Source: Halorussus gelatinilyticus
GTDB taxonomy: Archaea > Halobacteriota > Halobacteria > Halobacteriales > Haladaptataceae
DNA length: 64,000 nt
Direction of reading: 5' to 3'
NCBI RefSeq assembly: GCF_023238445.1
Contig: NZ_CP096658.1
Span: forward strand, 992,001-1,056,000
Under the pieces are notes generated by a model. That model was given only the letters and a program-made list of their open reading frames with translations, ran no database searches and had not been told where the DNA came from. The translations under genes and the position numbers were made by a program. Numbering within the stretch: the stretch's first letter is position 1; the number at the start of each line of letters is the position of its first letter. Below, piece after piece: positions 62,574-64,000 of this stretch.

Positions 62574-63584
62574 TTAGTGTCCTGAATAACGTTTACATGT
62601 TGGATAGCACACGGCGGCCGTGACAGCACCGCAGAAGACACCACAGCCTACGGTCAACGACGAAGCGACGACTGACGCCGCGCACAGCGAGCCGCACGAC
62701 GTTCCTGTGGCCGCGGAGAGTGTACCGCAGAATACCTTGCAGGCGTCGACGCAGTAGAATCCGCCACATTGGATGTGGTTCTGGATTCCGACCCTGTCCG
62801 ACGACCCGTACGAGAGTATGCCCCGAGACTGACTCTCAGAGACCGTGAATGAAAGCCCCTCATCGCTATTGACAGTACCCTCTACGTTGACGTACAAGCG
62901 GTTCGCCGTCCTCTCGTGTTATTGGAACCCGAAGCCATGCTCGACTTGCGTCTTTCTCCGGCATTTGAACGAGCATGGGATTCGGAGCCTGCTTGTCGGA
63001 CTTGGCCAGAACGCGCTTCAGTGCCCGAACAACTTCCACTCGGTCAGCCGGACCGTCGCCGATCGACTCTGCCCCTCCGTTTGACAGCACTTCGACAATC
63101 ATCTTCCGTCCTGTCTGCTCTACCTTTGGGGTGTGGCCAACGTCTACTACGCTCCCGTGTTCTCCGTCGATCTTCCGCACTCCGTCACCAACCTTCTTCT
63201 CTCCTATCGCCTTGGCAGCTGTACCCTCGAAGTCGGCCGATTCGTAGTACTTGACGGTAAACTCTTTTTCCTCGTTCTCTAGTACGACGACCTTGCCCTG
63301 ACTAGTCCCATCGTCGTCGCTGATAGTGTACTTGCCAGCGGTCCTCACTGACGGTGCGCTCCCGAACTGGTCCACGACGAACTGGACCTGCTCTGATTCC
63401 CGCGCGGCCTTAACTAGGGCTTTCCGCTCTGAACTACTCATTTCCTCTATATCGACACCTATCTCGCCCGACGCAGTCAGTTCGTTTGCACTAGTTACGC
63501 CCGGCGCAATTGCGGTCGCACCGGCGGCAATACCCATCTTCTGAAGTACGCCTCGTCGGTTTATTTCATGGTTTTCTCAACCAT
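62574..63584 (-). pseudogene. halocin C8-like precursor, disrupted by two frameshifts
   Basis: One gene appears to be read in three frames. From ATG 63584 (set by a TATA box 28 nt upstream) the frame stops after eight codons (MVEKTMK). The frame one base off carries ENHEINRRGVLQKMGIAAGA, a Tat signal, and continues through an N-terminal pro-region/immunity-like domain to 62866. A second shift near 62893 leads to the C-terminal frame (TANRLYVNVEGTVNSDEG and on to 62574). That ends in a domain with ten Cys (QCGGFYCVDACKVFC, CGSLC, GCGVFC, VCYPTC), the number found in halocin C8, a proprotein-derived archaeal peptide antibiotic. The frameshifts could be real decay or sequencing error. GC is lower than in the flanks, which suggests transfer. 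Confidence 0.72.
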
Positions 63585-63609
63585 GTAAAGAAACATACAA
63601 CCTCTTTGA

Positions 63610-63616
63610 TTATAGT
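63610..63616 (-). promoter_or_regulatory. TATA box of the halocin-like gene
   Basis: Minus-strand ACTATAA, 26-32 nt upstream of the ATG at 63584, leaderless spacing. This is what fixes 63584 as the original start. Confidence 0.6.
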
Positions 63617-63679
63617 TTTCTGACGTTTAGTGGAGAATACTGAGGGCGTGAGCGACGTTTCAGGCGAAATGCGGTGACA

Positions 63680-64000
63680 CTACCGTAACATCCGGTCCAC
63701 CATCGCCAGCACGTCGTCCACTGGCGGCCGGTCGTCGGTGCCCTCGCCGCGGTGGACCGCGAACAGTCGCAGGTCCCCGTCGCGGGCGTCCAGAATCGCG
63801 GTCTGGGGTAGTCGCCCGAGGAGGTCGTGGAGACCGCCCAACTTGCCGAATCTGGTCGGCTGGCCGTACTGCTCGGCGACCGACTTGTCGGCGTCGGCGA
63901 CGACCGGGAACGGCGAGTGGGTCTTCGTCTGCCACTTGGTGGCCTTCTCCTCGGACTCCGGCAGAACCGAGACGACCGCGGCGTCGCGCTCGCGGAACTC
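63680..64000 (-). CDS. peroxiredoxin/thioredoxin-fold protein (N-terminus outside window)
   Basis: The last 106 aa of a redoxin-fold protein. Seen: EFRERDAAVVSVLPESEEKATKWQ, SPFPVVADADKSVAEQYGQ (AhpC/TSA-type), PQTAILDARDGDLRLFAVHRGEG and a final helix. The catalytic Cys region would lie beyond the window edge, so peroxidase activity cannot be confirmed. Stop TAG at 63680-63682. Confidence 0.8.
   Translation of the reverse strand, partial: EFRERDAAVVSVLPESEEKATKWQTKTHSPFPVVADADKSVAEQYGQPTRFGKLGGLHDLLGRLPQTAILDARDGDLRLFAVHRGEGTDDRPPVDDVLAMVDRMLR

Overview
The window is chromosomal DNA from an extremely halophilic archaeon (class Halobacteria). It has high GC, very acidic proteins rich in Asp and Glu, leaderless promoters with a TATA box 25-30 nt before the start codon, many twin-arginine (Tat) signal peptides, a fused double TatC, PCNA and Orc1/Cdc6 replication proteins, ribosomal protein L40e, and many small families found only in haloarchaea. 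The genus cannot be fixed from sequence reading alone. I saw no rRNA, tRNA, CRISPR array or transposase.

Layout: (1) 1-5.3 kb holds a PAP2 phosphatase cut by the window edge, a YihY membrane protein, tRNA methyltransferase Trm1, a SWIM zinc protein, a small secreted PIT-repeat protein and HisH. (2) 5.4-8.6 kb is a phosphonate ABC transporter operon, phnD-phnC-phnE, followed by two strong inverted repeats. (3) 8.6-24.7 kb is mixed housekeeping and haloarchaeal genes: a duplicated-domain lipoprotein, a glutaryl-CoA dehydrogenase-like enzyme, Tsr3, a secreted beta-helix protein, L40e, a MazG-like protein, a DUF99 protein and a family 4 uracil-DNA glycosylase, a cupredoxin, an XPD-like helicase, and tiny zinc-ribbon proteins. 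(4) 24.7-34.7 kb has a Bat-type regulator, hydrolases, a zinc ferredoxin, a cupin, an aldo/keto reductase, a MOSC protein, an HxlR regulator divergent from a MerB-like protein, and two tandem APH-like kinases. (5) 35-47.9 kb is rich in information processing: PCNA, RlmE, a YhhQ transporter, both Tat translocase TatC proteins, LarE, a Cys-rich secreted protein, a MutS-family ATPase, and an Orc1/Cdc6 gene preceded by repeats that look like origin recognition boxes. (6) 48-64 kb has a Tat-secreted protein, an ArsR/amphi-Trp divergent pair, a MacB-like ABC exporter, RpiA, a minimal histone-fold protein, LarB, a GIY-YIG nuclease, an SDR and an FMN reductase, a P450 with a divergent Bat-type regulator, an MFS transporter, a phosphohexomutase, and a lower-GC locus for a halocin C8-like microbial peptide.

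Several parts fit together. The Tat translocase encoded at 39-42.5 kb would export the window's Tat-signal proteins (PhnD, the cupredoxin, the Cys-rich protein, the 435-aa protein, and the halocin-like precursor if intact). LarE and LarB belong to the same nickel-pincer cofactor pathway although 10 kb apart. Orc1/Cdc6, PCNA, the MutS-like ATPase, UDG and the helicase form a replication and repair theme.

The most unusual items are these: the halocin C8-like precursor, which reads across three frames and so looks disrupted; the 10-Cys Tat-secreted protein whose start codon abuts a palindrome; the candidate replication origin; the PIT-repeat secreted protein; and the APH-like protein that lacks its catalytic Asp.
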